Below, in pieces: positions 41,866 to 50,244 of a DNA stretch of 64,000 nucleotides. The DNA comes from CBDCVD01 sp965224015. Lineage in GTDB: Bacteria > Pseudomonadota > Alphaproteobacteria > Rhizobiales > CBDCVD01. The notes below the pieces were generated by a model, which had not been told where the DNA came from, searched no databases, and saw nothing but the letters and a program-made list of their open reading frames with translations. Each line of letters begins with the position of its first letter. Position 1 is the stretch's first letter. Position numbers and translations under genes: made by a program. The stretch spans positions 2,232,001 to 2,296,000 of the forward strand of contig OZ245032.1 of the NCBI GenBank assembly GCA_965224015.1, given 5' to 3'.

Positions 41866-44607
41866 TTATTCCTCTTTGTGCGCCATCAATGCCGCCATCA
41901 CTTTGTCCGGGGTCGCCGGCAAGTCGGCGACGAACACACCGGTCGCGTCGCGCAGCGCATTCAAAATTGCTGGCGCCGTCGGGATGAGCACATGTTCACC
42001 AAGACCCTTGGCGCCATAGGGCCCCTCCGCGTCCTCCACTTCGATGATCAGGTTCTCAAATTCAGGGACATCGCCAAAGGTCGGAATGAGATAATCGTGA
42101 AGGTTCTCCGTTCTGCCAGGCAGATAGTCTTCCATCAAGGCCAGCCCGATTCCCTGGGCAACACCACCTTCGATCTGACCTTCGACAAGCAGGGGGTTGA
42201 TGGCCTTGCCCACGTCATGGGCGGTGGTGATGCGATCGAGCTTGATTGTGCCCAGTCTGGTGTCGACACGCAGTTCCATGAGTTGCGCTCCGTACCCATA
42301 GACTGCATAAGGTCTGCCCTGTCCTTTTTCATCGAGAGCCTGGGTTGGGGGGTCATATGTCTCCTCTGACATGAAGACATAACCATATTTGTTGGCTGCA
42401 AGTGCGTTCAGATCGATTTCAACCGAAATGTCGCCATCACGAGCGGTAATCACCCCAGGTGAAAACTCAAGTAAGGCAGTTGCACCCACATTGGCCTTAC
42501 GCAAAATCATACGGCGCAGGGCTTCGCCTGCTAATTGTGCGGCTTTACCGGTGACAAAGGTCTGTCTCGACGCAGACGTCTTGCCGCAATCAGGCGTCAG
42601 ATCCGTATCGCCGTCGATCAACGCGATTGCATGTACCGGAGCACCGAGGCCATCGGCAGCAATCTGAGTAATGACAGTATTTGATCCCTGACCGATATCC
42701 ATCGCACCCTGGTGCAGGACAATAGTGCCATCAGGTCTAATGCCAAAGCGGATCGTTGAAGGATTTGGCAAAGACGTGTTGCCGCATCCGTACCAGCACG
42801 CGCCCAGGCCCACACCTTTTCGAATGCCTTTACCATTGGTACGCGCGTTGAAGGCTTGTGCTTGCCGGTTTGCTCTTTCCCAATGCGGTTTGATCGCTTC
42901 AAGACACTCCTTGATCCCAACACCTCTTTCGAAGATCTGGCCCGTGGCGGTTGCTAAACCATTTCGAAGAGCGTTTTTTATTCGGAATTCCAGCCTGTCG
43001 ATACCCGCCTTGTCTGCAAGTTGATCAAAGGCCGTTTCCTGAGCGATTGCAGACTGAGGTACGCCAAAGCCACGAAATGCACCCGAGGACGGTGTATTGG
43101 TGTGAACCGCATAGCTTTTTGCACGATAGTTTTCGATAAAATAAGGACCGGAGGCATGAACGGGGACGCGGCTGGCAACAGTCGGTCCCCAGCTGGCGTA
43201 TGCGCCGGTATTGAATGTGCCTTCAAAATTGAAAGCCGTAATCATACCGTCTTCAGAACAACCCATCTCAAGCGCGATCTCGGATGGATGACGCTTGGTT
43301 GTCGACTGCATCGACTCGCTGCGGCTGTAGCTGATGAATGCTGGCCTGTTGAGTTTCCAGGCAGCCAACGCAATATAGGGTTGGAAAGAAATATCAAGCT
43401 TCGATCCAAAACCACCCCCAACGGCGGACGGCATGATGCGTATATCATCCACCGTCAAGCCCATGATCTCAGCCAGACTGTCGCGATCCATCATCGCGGC
43501 TTGTGTGCAGCCAAAGAGCTCCAATCTGTCACCTTTTCGAACGCAGTACCCCGCTTCCAATTCAATGTAGGCATGTTCAATAAACGGCGTGGACGTTTTT
43601 ACCGACACCTTGTGCCGCGCATTTGCAAAGCCACTGGCAATCGAGCCCTTTTCAACATAACCTTCAACCAGAATATTGCCTTTTCGCCCCTCATGGATGT
43701 CGTCGAGCCATCCATCTTTTGCTTCGCCCGGCAATAATGCGTATCTGATCTCACTCCACGTGATAGGAAGGTCTGATTCCTCTATTCGCCGGACGACATC
43801 TATATCACCAACGATCGCTGCGACCGCTTCACCACGGAAAATAGCCACATCTTCGGCAAATACAGGTTGATCGGCAAATGGAGGAATGACGCCAAAGCAG
43901 TTTTTGCCTGGAAGGTCCGTTACATCAAAAAACGCCTCGACCCCTGCAGTCTCGCGCACAAATATCTCTTTATCGTCAATCGAAAATTTGGCGTGGTGGT
44001 AGGGACTGCGAATGACCCGCACATAAAGCGCATCTTCAGGGATTTTATCTGCGCCGTATTTCAGCGTGCCGTCGACTTTTGCAACCCCATCAAGGTGCCT
44101 GATGGCAGAACCAACGCCTTGCCCAGCCTCCGGAACAAGCTCCTTATCGGCGAACTCATGAGCATGTACAACGGCTTCTACGATCTTCTTGTATCCGGTA
44201 CACCGACACAAAACGCCGCCTAAGGCATCTTCGACTTCTTGCTGACTGGGGGTTGGTTGCCTCTGCAAAAGCGCCTTGGCTGAGATCAACATGCCCGGAG
44301 TACAAATGCCGCATTGCGCGGCACCAAAATGCAAAAAACTCCTTTGTAAGCGGGACAGCTGACCGTCATTGGCCATATTCTCAAGCGTTTCAATTTTTGA
44401 ACCATTGATTTGAGACGTACTAACCAGGCAACTGCAGGCCGTTTGTCCATCAATCATCACCGTGCAGGATCCGCAATCGCCGGCGTTGCAACCTACTTTG
44501 GTTGCACTCAGACCCATATCATCGCGCAGGAACTCCGACAGCCGCTTAACGGGGTCGACATTTGCGTCGCGTGACTTTCCGTTCAATTCAAAACTGATAT
44601 TCATCAT
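41866..44607 (-). CDS. Molybdenum hydroxylase: fused 2Fe-2S and molybdopterin subunit, nicotinate-dehydrogenase-like
   Basis: This 913-residue fusion has the small iron-sulfur subunit in residues 1-160 (first cluster Cys40, 45, 48, 60; second Cys99, 102, 134, 136 in CGICTPGM and CRCTGYKK). The xanthine-dehydrogenase-type molybdopterin domains run from about residue 175 to the end. The active-site glutamate lies in GAKGLGEHVL near the C-terminus. Such fused forms are usual for hydroxylases of purines and N-heterocycles. It would hydroxylate the ring at C6 using water. It works with the FAD subunit encoded upstream, overlapping it by 4 bases. Confidence 0.87.
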   Translation of the reverse strand: MMNISFELNGKSRDANVDPVKRLSEFLRDDMGLSATKVGCNAGDCGSCTVMIDGQTACSCLVSTSQINGSKIETLENMANDGQLSRLQRSFLHFGAAQCGICTPGMLISAKALLQRQPTPSQQEVEDALGGVLCRCTGYKKIVEAVVHAHEFADKELVPEAGQGVGSAIRHLDGVAKVDGTLKYGADKIPEDALYVRVIRSPYHHAKFSIDDKEIFVRETAGVEAFFDVTDLPGKNCFGVIPPFADQPVFAEDVAIFRGEAVAAIVGDIDVVRRIEESDLPITWSEIRYALLPGEAKDGWLDDIHEGRKGNILVEGYVEKGSIASGFANARHKVSVKTSTPFIEHAYIELEAGYCVRKGDRLELFGCTQAAMMDRDSLAEIMGLTVDDIRIMPSAVGGGFGSKLDISFQPYIALAAWKLNRPAFISYSRSESMQSTTKRHPSEIALEMGCSEDGMITAFNFEGTFNTGAYASWGPTVASRVPVHASGPYFIENYRAKSYAVHTNTPSSGAFRGFGVPQSAIAQETAFDQLADKAGIDRLEFRIKNALRNGLATATGQIFERGVGIKECLEAIKPHWERANRQAQAFNARTNGKGIRKGVGLGACWYGCGNTSLPNPSTIRFGIRPDGTIVLHQGAMDIGQGSNTVITQIAADGLGAPVHAIALIDGDTDLTPDCGKTSASRQTFVTGKAAQLAGEALRRMILRKANVGATALLEFSPGVITARDGDISVEIDLNALAANKYGYVFMSEETYDPPTQALDEKGQGRPYAVYGYGAQLMELRVDTRLGTIKLDRITTAHDVGKAINPLLVEGQIEGGVAQGIGLALMEDYLPGRTENLHDYLIPTFGDVPEFENLIIEVEDAEGPYGAKGLGEHVLIPTAPAILNALRDATGVFVADLPATPDKVMAALMAHKEE

Positions 44608-45446
44608 GACGAAGCCCCCAGGATCCGACTGATCACGCGTGCGATCAATTCCTTGGCAGCATGTAGTCGATAGTTTTTTGTGGCCCTGATGTCATCGATT
44701 GGGGCAAGAACGCGCAATTGGCTTTCGTTTATCACCTCAACGATGCCAGCGTCTGCTGCCTGTCCCATGATCAGTGCTTCAAGATCGAATAGTCTTTTTG
44801 CGACCAGGGAGCATGAGCCAACCGCGATCGCGGCATCAGATATCACACCACCATGGACATCAATCCGCGCCGCAACCATCGCGATGGAAATAACCAGGTA
44901 CTTGCGCGCACCCAGCTTCAGAAAATCTGACCTGCCCGACGTTGAATCAGCCGGGATCAAAATCCCTGTCACGATTTCGTCAGGCTTAAGCGCGGTTTTT
45001 CGATTGCCCCTGATAAACTCATCAAGCGGCAAAATTCGTTCACCCGCCAACGAACCCATCTTCACCTTAGCGCCTAGTGTGAGAAGTGGCGGAACCCCAT
45101 CTGCGGCCGGGGAAGCATTGCAGATGTTGCCGACAAGCGTTGCCCGGTTTTGAATTTGGACCGAGCCAACCTCCCTTGCTGAAAGCTTAAGTCCATCAAA
45201 CGAAGAAGGCAAATCCTCCTTGATCACCTCTGTCCAGGTCGTCAGCGCACCAATATGCCAATCCCCCTTCTCATCCCTCATGATCCCTTTGATGGATTTT
45301 AAGTTGGTGATATCAAGTACGTTGCCTTTGGCAACACCGCCATTCAGGGAAGGATAAAAGTCAGTGCCACCGGCAAGGACCCTCCAGTCACCTGTTGCAA
45401 TAAGCGAATACGCTTCTTGTAGTTCGACAGGGTTCTCAAATCGCAT
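44604..45446 (-). CDS. FAD-binding subunit of the molybdenum hydroxylase
   Basis: This 280-residue subunit of the xanthine dehydrogenase family has the FAD motifs VLAGGTDFYPSLNGG near residue 20 and IQNRATLVGNICNASPAADG near residue 95. It takes electrons from the iron-sulfur domain. It begins the operon 44604-36337 (hydroxylase, reductase, UPF0280, DUF1185, MarR, enamidase), all on the minus strand. Two palindromic sites lie about 90-125 bases upstream. Confidence 0.87.
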   Translation of the reverse strand: MRFENPVELQEAYSLIATGDWRVLAGGTDFYPSLNGGVAKGNVLDITNLKSIKGIMRDEKGDWHIGALTTWTEVIKEDLPSSFDGLKLSAREVGSVQIQNRATLVGNICNASPAADGVPPLLTLGAKVKMGSLAGERILPLDEFIRGNRKTALKPDEIVTGILIPADSTSGRSDFLKLGARKYLVISIAMVAARIDVHGGVISDAAIAVGSCSLVAKRLFDLEALIMGQAADAGIVEVINESQLRVLAPIDDIRATKNYRLHAAKELIARVISRILGASS

Positions 45447-45534
45447 TACTTAACTTCTCCCAACGGCTGGACCGCAAACCTCGTGTTGATCCGCCGCCTT
45501 TTGGTCGATGGTTCTCATCTACCAGCATTTTTTG

Positions 45535-45570
45535 TTTGTGCACTAAACAATAATATAATTAGTGTACAAA
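45535..45570. promoter_or_regulatory. Inverted operator pair upstream of the hydroxylase operon
   Basis: TTTGTGCACTAA (45535-45546) and TTAGTGTACAAA (45559-45570) form an inverted repeat with a 12-base spacer. Each arm is itself a variant of the palindrome family TTAGYRYACWAA seen at 29957 and 31619. The position, about 90 bases upstream of the ATG at 45446, fits a repressor site. Confidence 0.6.
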
Positions 45571-45922
45571 TAAAAAAATAACCTGCAGTCGTCAACAGGG
45601 ACTCTGCTCGAAGCTGCTCACAAATCACAAATTGTAATCCCACCACTTGTAATGCCACCACTTGATTGAACGATCCCACTTAATAATCCCGGAAAATTCT
45701 CCTTGGCTCGAGGTCTTCCGGAACCTCTATGCTATTGTTTTTATGCCATTTTTTGCTGATATTTTGTTTACCAGAGCGGCATCTGTGTAATCGGTGTGAA
45801 GACAGGCGCCCAACATGAATACCTTGTCGGCAAGTGAGACATTTGTAAAGGTGTACACATCTGAACGGCGAAATGAGCTTTGTTGGGTAGGAAAAATTGG
45901 ATCATTTACAATCCAGAAATTA

Positions 45923-45935
45923 TTAGCATGCTAAC
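45923..45935. promoter_or_regulatory. Palindrome TTAGCATGCTAAC
   Basis: This is a nearly symmetric member of the same operator family, about 480 bases upstream of the hydroxylase operon and inside the R5-containing region. Its target gene is unclear. Confidence 0.35.
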
Positions 45936-46015
45936 GATAGCTGCTTTTATCATTTTTGCGATGTCCCGTGTAGTTCGCCTTATTGATGCCACCAACATCC
46001 AGCTCATCGGATGAA

Positions 46016-46055
46016 AAGCGAAACCCATAAAGCTGATCGTCCTCTAAATCTATAG
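46016..46055 (-). repeat. Repeat fragment R5, second copy
   Basis: It matches 2281-2320 in reverse at 38 of 40 positions. It lies in a minus-strand open frame (start MRALSNRGQFAGINKRGIMR, end NKANYTGHRKNDKSSYR) of unknown nature, possibly the remnant of a longer mobile sequence. Confidence 0.65.
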
Positions 46056-46224
46056 CAGTTAAACATCGCATGATACCTCGCTTGTTGATGCCTGCAAACT
46101 GACCCCGATTGCTCAAGGCTCGCACCCGCCGGTACCGCCGTTAACGTCGCCCCGGACGGCTATCGCATGCGAAAGTACTTGGTGCTGCGTGCTTCCAGCC
46201 AATGGCGTGGCGTGAAAGGCGCAT

Positions 46225-46738
46225 TATACCAGCGGTATTGGCTTTATATACACGCCGACTGGTGTCCTGCCTTGATAACACAACGCTGTGACGCCAAGGC
46301 ATGAGCCCTTGGCAAGGGCCCTTGGTAATACCAGCGGTATGGGCTTTATGGACACGCCGACTGGTGTCCTGCCTTGATAACACAACGCTGTGACGCCAAG
46401 GCATGAGTCATTGGCAAGGGCCCTTGGTAATACCAGCGGTACGGGCTTTATGGACACGCCGACTGGTGTCCTGCCTTGATAACACAACGCTGTGACGCCA
46501 AGGCATGAGTCATTGGCAAGGGCCCTTGGTAATACCAGCGGTATGGGCTTTATGGACACGCCGACTGGTATCCTGCCTTGATAACACAACGCTTTGCCGC
46601 TAAGGCATGAGTCATTGGCAAGGGCCCTTGGTAATACCAGCGGTATGGGCTTTATGGACACGCCGACTGGTGTCCTGCCTTGATAACACAACGCTGTGAC
46701 GCCAAGGCATGAGTCATTGGCAAGGGCCCTTGGTATTA
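46225..46738 (+). repeat. Tandem R1 array, five copies with an exact 102-bp period
   Basis: CCAGCGG recurs at 46229, 46331, 46433, 46535 and 46637, always 102 bases apart. Copies differ by a few bases; one carries CTTTGCCGC in place of CTGTGACGC and one has ACGG in place of ATGG. The unit is a multiple of three, so a minus-strand frame stays open through all five units as a 34-residue repeat starting LPRALANDSCLG; I take this as a by-product, not a gene. Confidence 0.93.
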
Positions 46739-46851
46739 TTCGCATAAAAGCACGATTTTTCAATCATATTTAACGGTTTGCTAACCCTTGTATCGTCTTC
46801 TTTAACCGTATCTGCAGTTGATATTGTGAGTAGTGACAAGGGCTTTTGCAC

Positions 46852-47874
46852 ATGACGGATATTGCGGCACTTGAGGCGTTGGCAAAGAAAGGCCACGAGT
46901 GCTTGGCGCGCGGACAAGCCAAGCAGGCTTTGGATATCGGAAGGGAGCTGGAAACCAAGCGGTTTTCCGCCGGGTTTGAAGTGCAGGCCCTGGCGCTGAA
47001 TGCCCTTGAGCGACGCAGCGAAGCGATCACTGTTTTGCAGCAGGGCGTAGACAAGGTCTCCCATGTGTGGCTGTTGTGGCAGTTGCTGGGAAACTATCTT
47101 TCCGATGCCAACCGCTACAACGAAGCCTTTGCCGCTTATGGCCGCGGGCTCGCCTGCGAGGCCCATGACGAGCGGTCGTTGCATTTCAACTACGCCACAG
47201 CCGCGAGCCGCGCCGGGGACTCCAAGACAGCCTTGACCCATCTCGATGCGGTTTTACAAACCGAGCAGCCATTGGAGGACTGGCATCACCAGATTATCCT
47301 GCTCTCGCGGGTTCTGAAGCTGGTCATCTATAATGATCTGGGCCGCTACGAGGACACCCAGGCGGCGTTCCTGTCTTTCTTTTCCGATGATGAACTGTGG
47401 CGCGACTATCCGGAGGAGTTTAGCCGCGCGGCCGGACAGCAGGCCTATGCCCTATGGCGAACAGGCAATATCAAAGGGGCGCGCGCGTTTGTCGATCACG
47501 CCATCGCCGCCAATAAATTCAACGAAAACGCCCATTGGCTGGATCGCGAGATCCGCCTTGCCGAAGGTGGCACCACCGCAAAAACCCGCTACACGCTAAC
47601 CATAGCGGGGGAATGGCCGACCGCCGAGGATATAGCCGGCGATGGGCATGCGGCCCTCCCGTCAGGCGCCTTTTACACCCGCTACAATATTGTGGCTGAC
47701 AGCAAAACAGAAGCCTTCGCCATTGCCCGTCAGTTCGAGCCCAAGGAGACCCGGGCTTCCCTCAAACTGGTCGATGCGCAACAGCAGAGCGGCGAGCCTA
47801 TTCCCAAAGGGGTCTACAGCACCTCGCGCTATTTTGAACAACCGGAAGCCGCTGTCAAACGCGCCGTGGGTTAG
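46852..47874 (+). CDS. TPR-repeat protein
   Basis: This 340-residue, probably cytoplasmic helical protein has TPR-like units: AKKGHECLARGQAKQALDIG, VWLLWQLLGNYLSDANRYNEAFAAYGRGL and FNYATAASRAGDSKTALTHL. The last third (residues about 240-340) has no clear repeats and includes LPSGAFYTRYNI. No enzyme domain is seen, so a scaffolding role is likely but not shown. ATG 46852 is preferred over a TTG 6 bases upstream. The TAG stop is the first triplet of repeat R2. Confidence 0.72.
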   Translation: MTDIAALEALAKKGHECLARGQAKQALDIGRELETKRFSAGFEVQALALNALERRSEAITVLQQGVDKVSHVWLLWQLLGNYLSDANRYNEAFAAYGRGLACEAHDERSLHFNYATAASRAGDSKTALTHLDAVLQTEQPLEDWHHQIILLSRVLKLVIYNDLGRYEDTQAAFLSFFSDDELWRDYPEEFSRAAGQQAYALWRTGNIKGARAFVDHAIAANKFNENAHWLDREIRLAEGGTTAKTRYTLTIAGEWPTAEDIAGDGHAALPSGAFYTRYNIVADSKTEAFAIARQFEPKETRASLKLVDAQQQSGEPIPKGVYSTSRYFEQPEAAVKRAVG

Positions 47875-48147
47875 AGCGTATCAGGTTTTAATAGAACCAT
47901 TCTGACGGAGCGATTTTGCGACAAGATGGGCCTTAAGTCTCGCAGGATATAGTGGGGCTATTTGCAAGAGGCTTAAGGTCCATATTGGCGCAAAAGCGCC
48001 CGTCCCTTCGGGTTTCCGATTGGCGCAACATCCACGCCCAAGCCGCTCTAGAGAGATGGATAAACATCGCTCTTCGATCGCCTTGAGCGAGGATCGCCTC
48101 GCCAATCGAGAAACAGAATTGATTCTATTAAAACCTGATACGCTCTA
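47872..48147. mobile_element. R2 element, 276 bp, with perfect terminal inverted repeats and TA flanks
   Basis: The first 25 bases (start TAGAGCGTATCAGGTTTTAA) and the last 25 are perfect inverted copies (47872-47896 and 48123-48147). The TA at each outer end is the target duplication expected of IS630/Tc1-type transposases. The 226-base interior has no transposase, so this is a non-autonomous MITE. Shorter or half copies lie at 2457-2510, 21249 and 57775. It forms the stop codon of the TPR gene. Confidence 0.85.
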
Positions 48148-48301
48148 GATGACGTGACGTGTGACCTCCGCAGGGTCGTTGGCGCTGACGGGGAGGCGGC
48201 GAACACCCGGTAAGGCTTTCGAGAGCATCCTGTTGAAATTGTACCGCCAGCCAAGGGCAAAGTGCCCTGATGCGGAAATCCGTCGGGCAAAGAGGCGCCG
48301 T
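48148..48301. other. Short non-coding spacer between R2 and the thioredoxin gene
   Basis: About 150 bases in which no gene, hairpin with T-tract or repeat copy could be assigned. Confidence 0.5.
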
Positions 48302-49000
48302 TTATTTCACCGCGCCGGTGCCTTGCATCGCCAGAGCGGCCTTGATCAACGCCATGGCATCGGCCGAATGCCATTCCGCCGGTCCCGCCATCGCCGCCAG
48401 CACGCAGGAATTCTCGTCAACCAGGATGGTCGCCGGCAGACCGCGCGCCAGACCCATGCGCTTGGCGCGGTTCAGCACCCCCAGGCTCGGATCGGCATAG
48501 TAGTTCAGGCTGTTGAGCTTCAGATCGGCAAAAAACCGCTTGCCCTTTTCCGCATCGCCCTGATCGAGATTGACGGTTACGACTTCGAACGCCTCGCTGC
48601 CCAATTCCGCCTGCAGGCGATCAAGAGCGGGCATTTCGCGCCGGCACGGGCCGCACCACGTCGCCCACAGATTGAACAGAACCAGTTTGCCGGCAAAATC
48701 CTTTTCCATCTCAAGAGGGTTGCCGGCGCCATCGGAAAACGTATAACCGCTAAAGGCAAGCGGCGCTCTAACACCAGCCAGAGCGGCAATCTCGCCCGTC
48801 ATTAAGGGCGTCAAACGCGCGACACGGTCCAGACTGGCGGCGCACGAATCTGTTGAGGAGGCCTGCGCCGCGGCTCCGGCAGCGGCGGTCAAACCGGGAC
48901 CCGTCGCAAACGATTGGCGAAAATAAAGCAGTGCCGCAACGCATACGCCCGCGACAAGAAGCAAAAATATTACCGGTTTGGTGTGTTTTATGGGGCTCAT
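48302..49000 (-). CDS. TlpA-family thiol:disulfide interchange protein
   Basis: This 232-residue protein is anchored by an N-terminal helix (PVIFLLLVAGVCVAALLYF) with a thioredoxin domain on the periplasmic side. The redox motif is LWATWCGPCRREMPALDRL near residue 115, and the cis-proline is in GLPATILV. The TlpA group keeps cysteines reduced for cytochrome c or oxidase maturation, or supports periplasmic disulfide exchange. It stands alone here; the next upstream features are repeats. Confidence 0.87.
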   Translation of the reverse strand: MSPIKHTKPVIFLLLVAGVCVAALLYFRQSFATGPGLTAAAGAAAQASSTDSCAASLDRVARLTPLMTGEIAALAGVRAPLAFSGYTFSDGAGNPLEMEKDFAGKLVLFNLWATWCGPCRREMPALDRLQAELGSEAFEVVTVNLDQGDAEKGKRFFADLKLNSLNYYADPSLGVLNRAKRMGLARGLPATILVDENSCVLAAMAGPAEWHSADAMALIKAALAMQGTGAVK

Positions 49001-49075
49001 AGGCTATACATAGCACAGAATTATGGCCAGTTGTGTAACCTCCATTAAACGACACAACACTTTTGTTTGAAAGCA

Positions 49076-49182
49076 TAATACCAGCGGTATTGGCTTTATG
49101 TACACGCCGACTTGTGTACTGCCTTGATAACATAACTCTTTGACGCTAAGCCATGAGTCATTGGTAAGGACCCTTGGTATAA
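49076..49182 (+). repeat. Repeat R1, full copy
   Basis: Forward copy from TAATACCAGCGGTAT to CCCTTGGTATAA, lying upstream of the TlpA gene. The loop reads GCCGACTT rather than GCCGACTG, while the GTACAC/GTGTAC stem is intact. Confidence 0.9.
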
Positions 49183-49226
49183 ATTGGCGGTATATTGAAG
49201 GGTTCATTTGCCAAGGGAGGCTTTCC

Positions 49227-49379
49227 ATGTCAATACCACGTTTAATGCACGCTGTACCACGTTTAATGCACGCTGTCGAAGAGATTTTATCGTGTCATCT
49301 GGAAGCGTCTATTGACAACCTGACCGGTTCGCGCCTCAAGCTTTTTCCCAATCCTGCATTTGCCCGCGCATCCAGGTGA
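49227..49379 (+). CDS. Possible 50-residue protein with an internal duplication
   Basis: An ATG preceded by GGGAGG with 6-base spacing opens a 50-codon frame starting MSIPRLMHAVPRLMHAVEEI. It contains a direct repeat of 21 bases (PRLMHAV twice). Its end overlaps the convergent miaA gene. No family was recognised, and it may be chance. The good ribosome site is the only support. Confidence 0.25.
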   Translation: MSIPRLMHAVPRLMHAVEEILSCHLEASIDNLTGSRLKLFPNPAFARASR

Positions 49380-50217
49380 ACTGCCGCTTGGCGTAGCGGC
49401 GTGTATCACGCTTACTGCGTGCTGCCGCCTCATCAAGGGTGCATTGCCCACGCAGATGCGCCATCAGATGCGGCACGCCGTGGGCTTTCATGATCGGTAG
49501 AGCGCTATCAAGGCCCTTTCGCATCAATCTCTCCACTTCATCCAGGGCACCGTTTTCGATCATCGCGTCAAACCGTTTGTCGATGCGCGCATAGAGCGCC
49601 TCACGATCCGGCATCAGGCGCAGCGCGCGCACACGGTTCAGGGGCAAAAGCGGCGGCGCGGGCGGCGCCTGCTGCCAGGCATATATGCCGCGCCCGGTTG
49701 CTTCCATCACCTCGAGCGCTCGCGATATGCGCTGCCCGTCCCCAGGATCAATGTGCCTGGCACTGGCTGCGTCAATCGCGCTTAAATGCCGATAAAGCGC
49801 CGCCTCTCCCTGTTCTGCGAGGGCCCGGCGCCACTTGGCCACAACCGCTTCAGGCACCAAAGGAATAGCGGCCAGGCCCTGGGTCAGGGCCTTGAAGTAA
49901 AGCCCCGTGCCGCCAACGACAATGGGGTATCGTTCCTGCTCGCGCGCCTGGCGCAATACCTGCGCCATATCGCGCAGCCAGGCACCGGTAGAATAGCGCG
50001 TCGTGCCGCAAACATGGCCATAAAGGCGGTGCGGGATTTCGGCTTCATCGAGAACCGAGGGCCTGGCGGTCAGGACGCGCAAATCCCTGTAGACCTGCAT
50101 CGAGTCCGCATTGATAATCACCACGCGCCTGCCGTCCCCGCGCTGCAAGGCGAGACACGACTTGCCGCTCGCCGTCGGACCGGCTATCAGAGTGGCCTGA
50201 TTAATGCTCCTGTTCAT
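49336..50217 (-). CDS. miaA: tRNA dimethylallyltransferase
   Basis: This cytoplasmic enzyme transfers a dimethylallyl group to A37 of tRNAs that read U-initial codons. It has 293 residues, close to the family norm. The P-loop GPTASGKS is near residue 12, INADSMQVYRDL near 35, LTARPS, VVGGTGLYFKAL near 100 and RRYAKRQFTWMR near the C-terminus. The helix after the P-loop (LALQRGDGRRVV) seems a few residues shorter than usual. ATG 50217 is chosen because the family begins just before the P-loop. It is divergent from serB, the usual alphaproteobacterial arrangement. Confidence 0.92.
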   Translation of the reverse strand: MNRSINQATLIAGPTASGKSCLALQRGDGRRVVIINADSMQVYRDLRVLTARPSVLDEAEIPHRLYGHVCGTTRYSTGAWLRDMAQVLRQAREQERYPIVVGGTGLYFKALTQGLAAIPLVPEAVVAKWRRALAEQGEAALYRHLSAIDAASARHIDPGDGQRISRALEVMEATGRGIYAWQQAPPAPPLLPLNRVRALRLMPDREALYARIDKRFDAMIENGALDEVERLMRKGLDSALPIMKAHGVPHLMAHLRGQCTLDEAAARSKRDTRRYAKRQFTWMRGQMQDWEKA

Positions 50218-50244
50218 TATCCCAGTATAACCCGGGTGCCCGCA

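Larger units (their letters stand above)
45447..46224. other. Long intergenic region upstream of the hydroxylase operon
   Basis: No established gene is seen. It holds the hydroxylase promoter region with the operator pair at 45535-45570, an AT-rich stretch to about 45600, a TTAGCATGCTAAC palindrome at 45923, and a 64-codon minus-strand open frame (45931-46125) of unknown origin containing the R5 repeat. The remaining DNA to 46224, in another frame, gives GYRMRKYLVLRASSQWRG, which looks like a fragment of a lost gene that I cannot identify. Confidence 0.5.

Noticed and set aside
43021..43737. A 238-codon plus-strand frame opposite the molybdenum hydroxylase
   Set aside because: It lies wholly antisense to a strongly supported enzyme and its translation matches no family pattern.
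46225..46738. A CRISPR array
   Set aside because: The 102-bp units are contiguous with no variable spacers, and no cas genes are present.
46224..46763. A 179-residue minus-strand frame with five 34-residue repeats
   Set aside because: It is only the translation of the tandem R1 array. Isolated R1 copies elsewhere overlap start and stop positions in different frames, so no coding selection is indicated.
48161..48805. A 214-codon plus-strand frame across the thioredoxin gene
   Set aside because: It is very arginine-rich, antisense to TlpA and has no supporting motif.
49786..50244. A 153-residue N-terminal extension of SerB
   Set aside because: It would overlap miaA on the other strand, and SerB homologues start near 50245.
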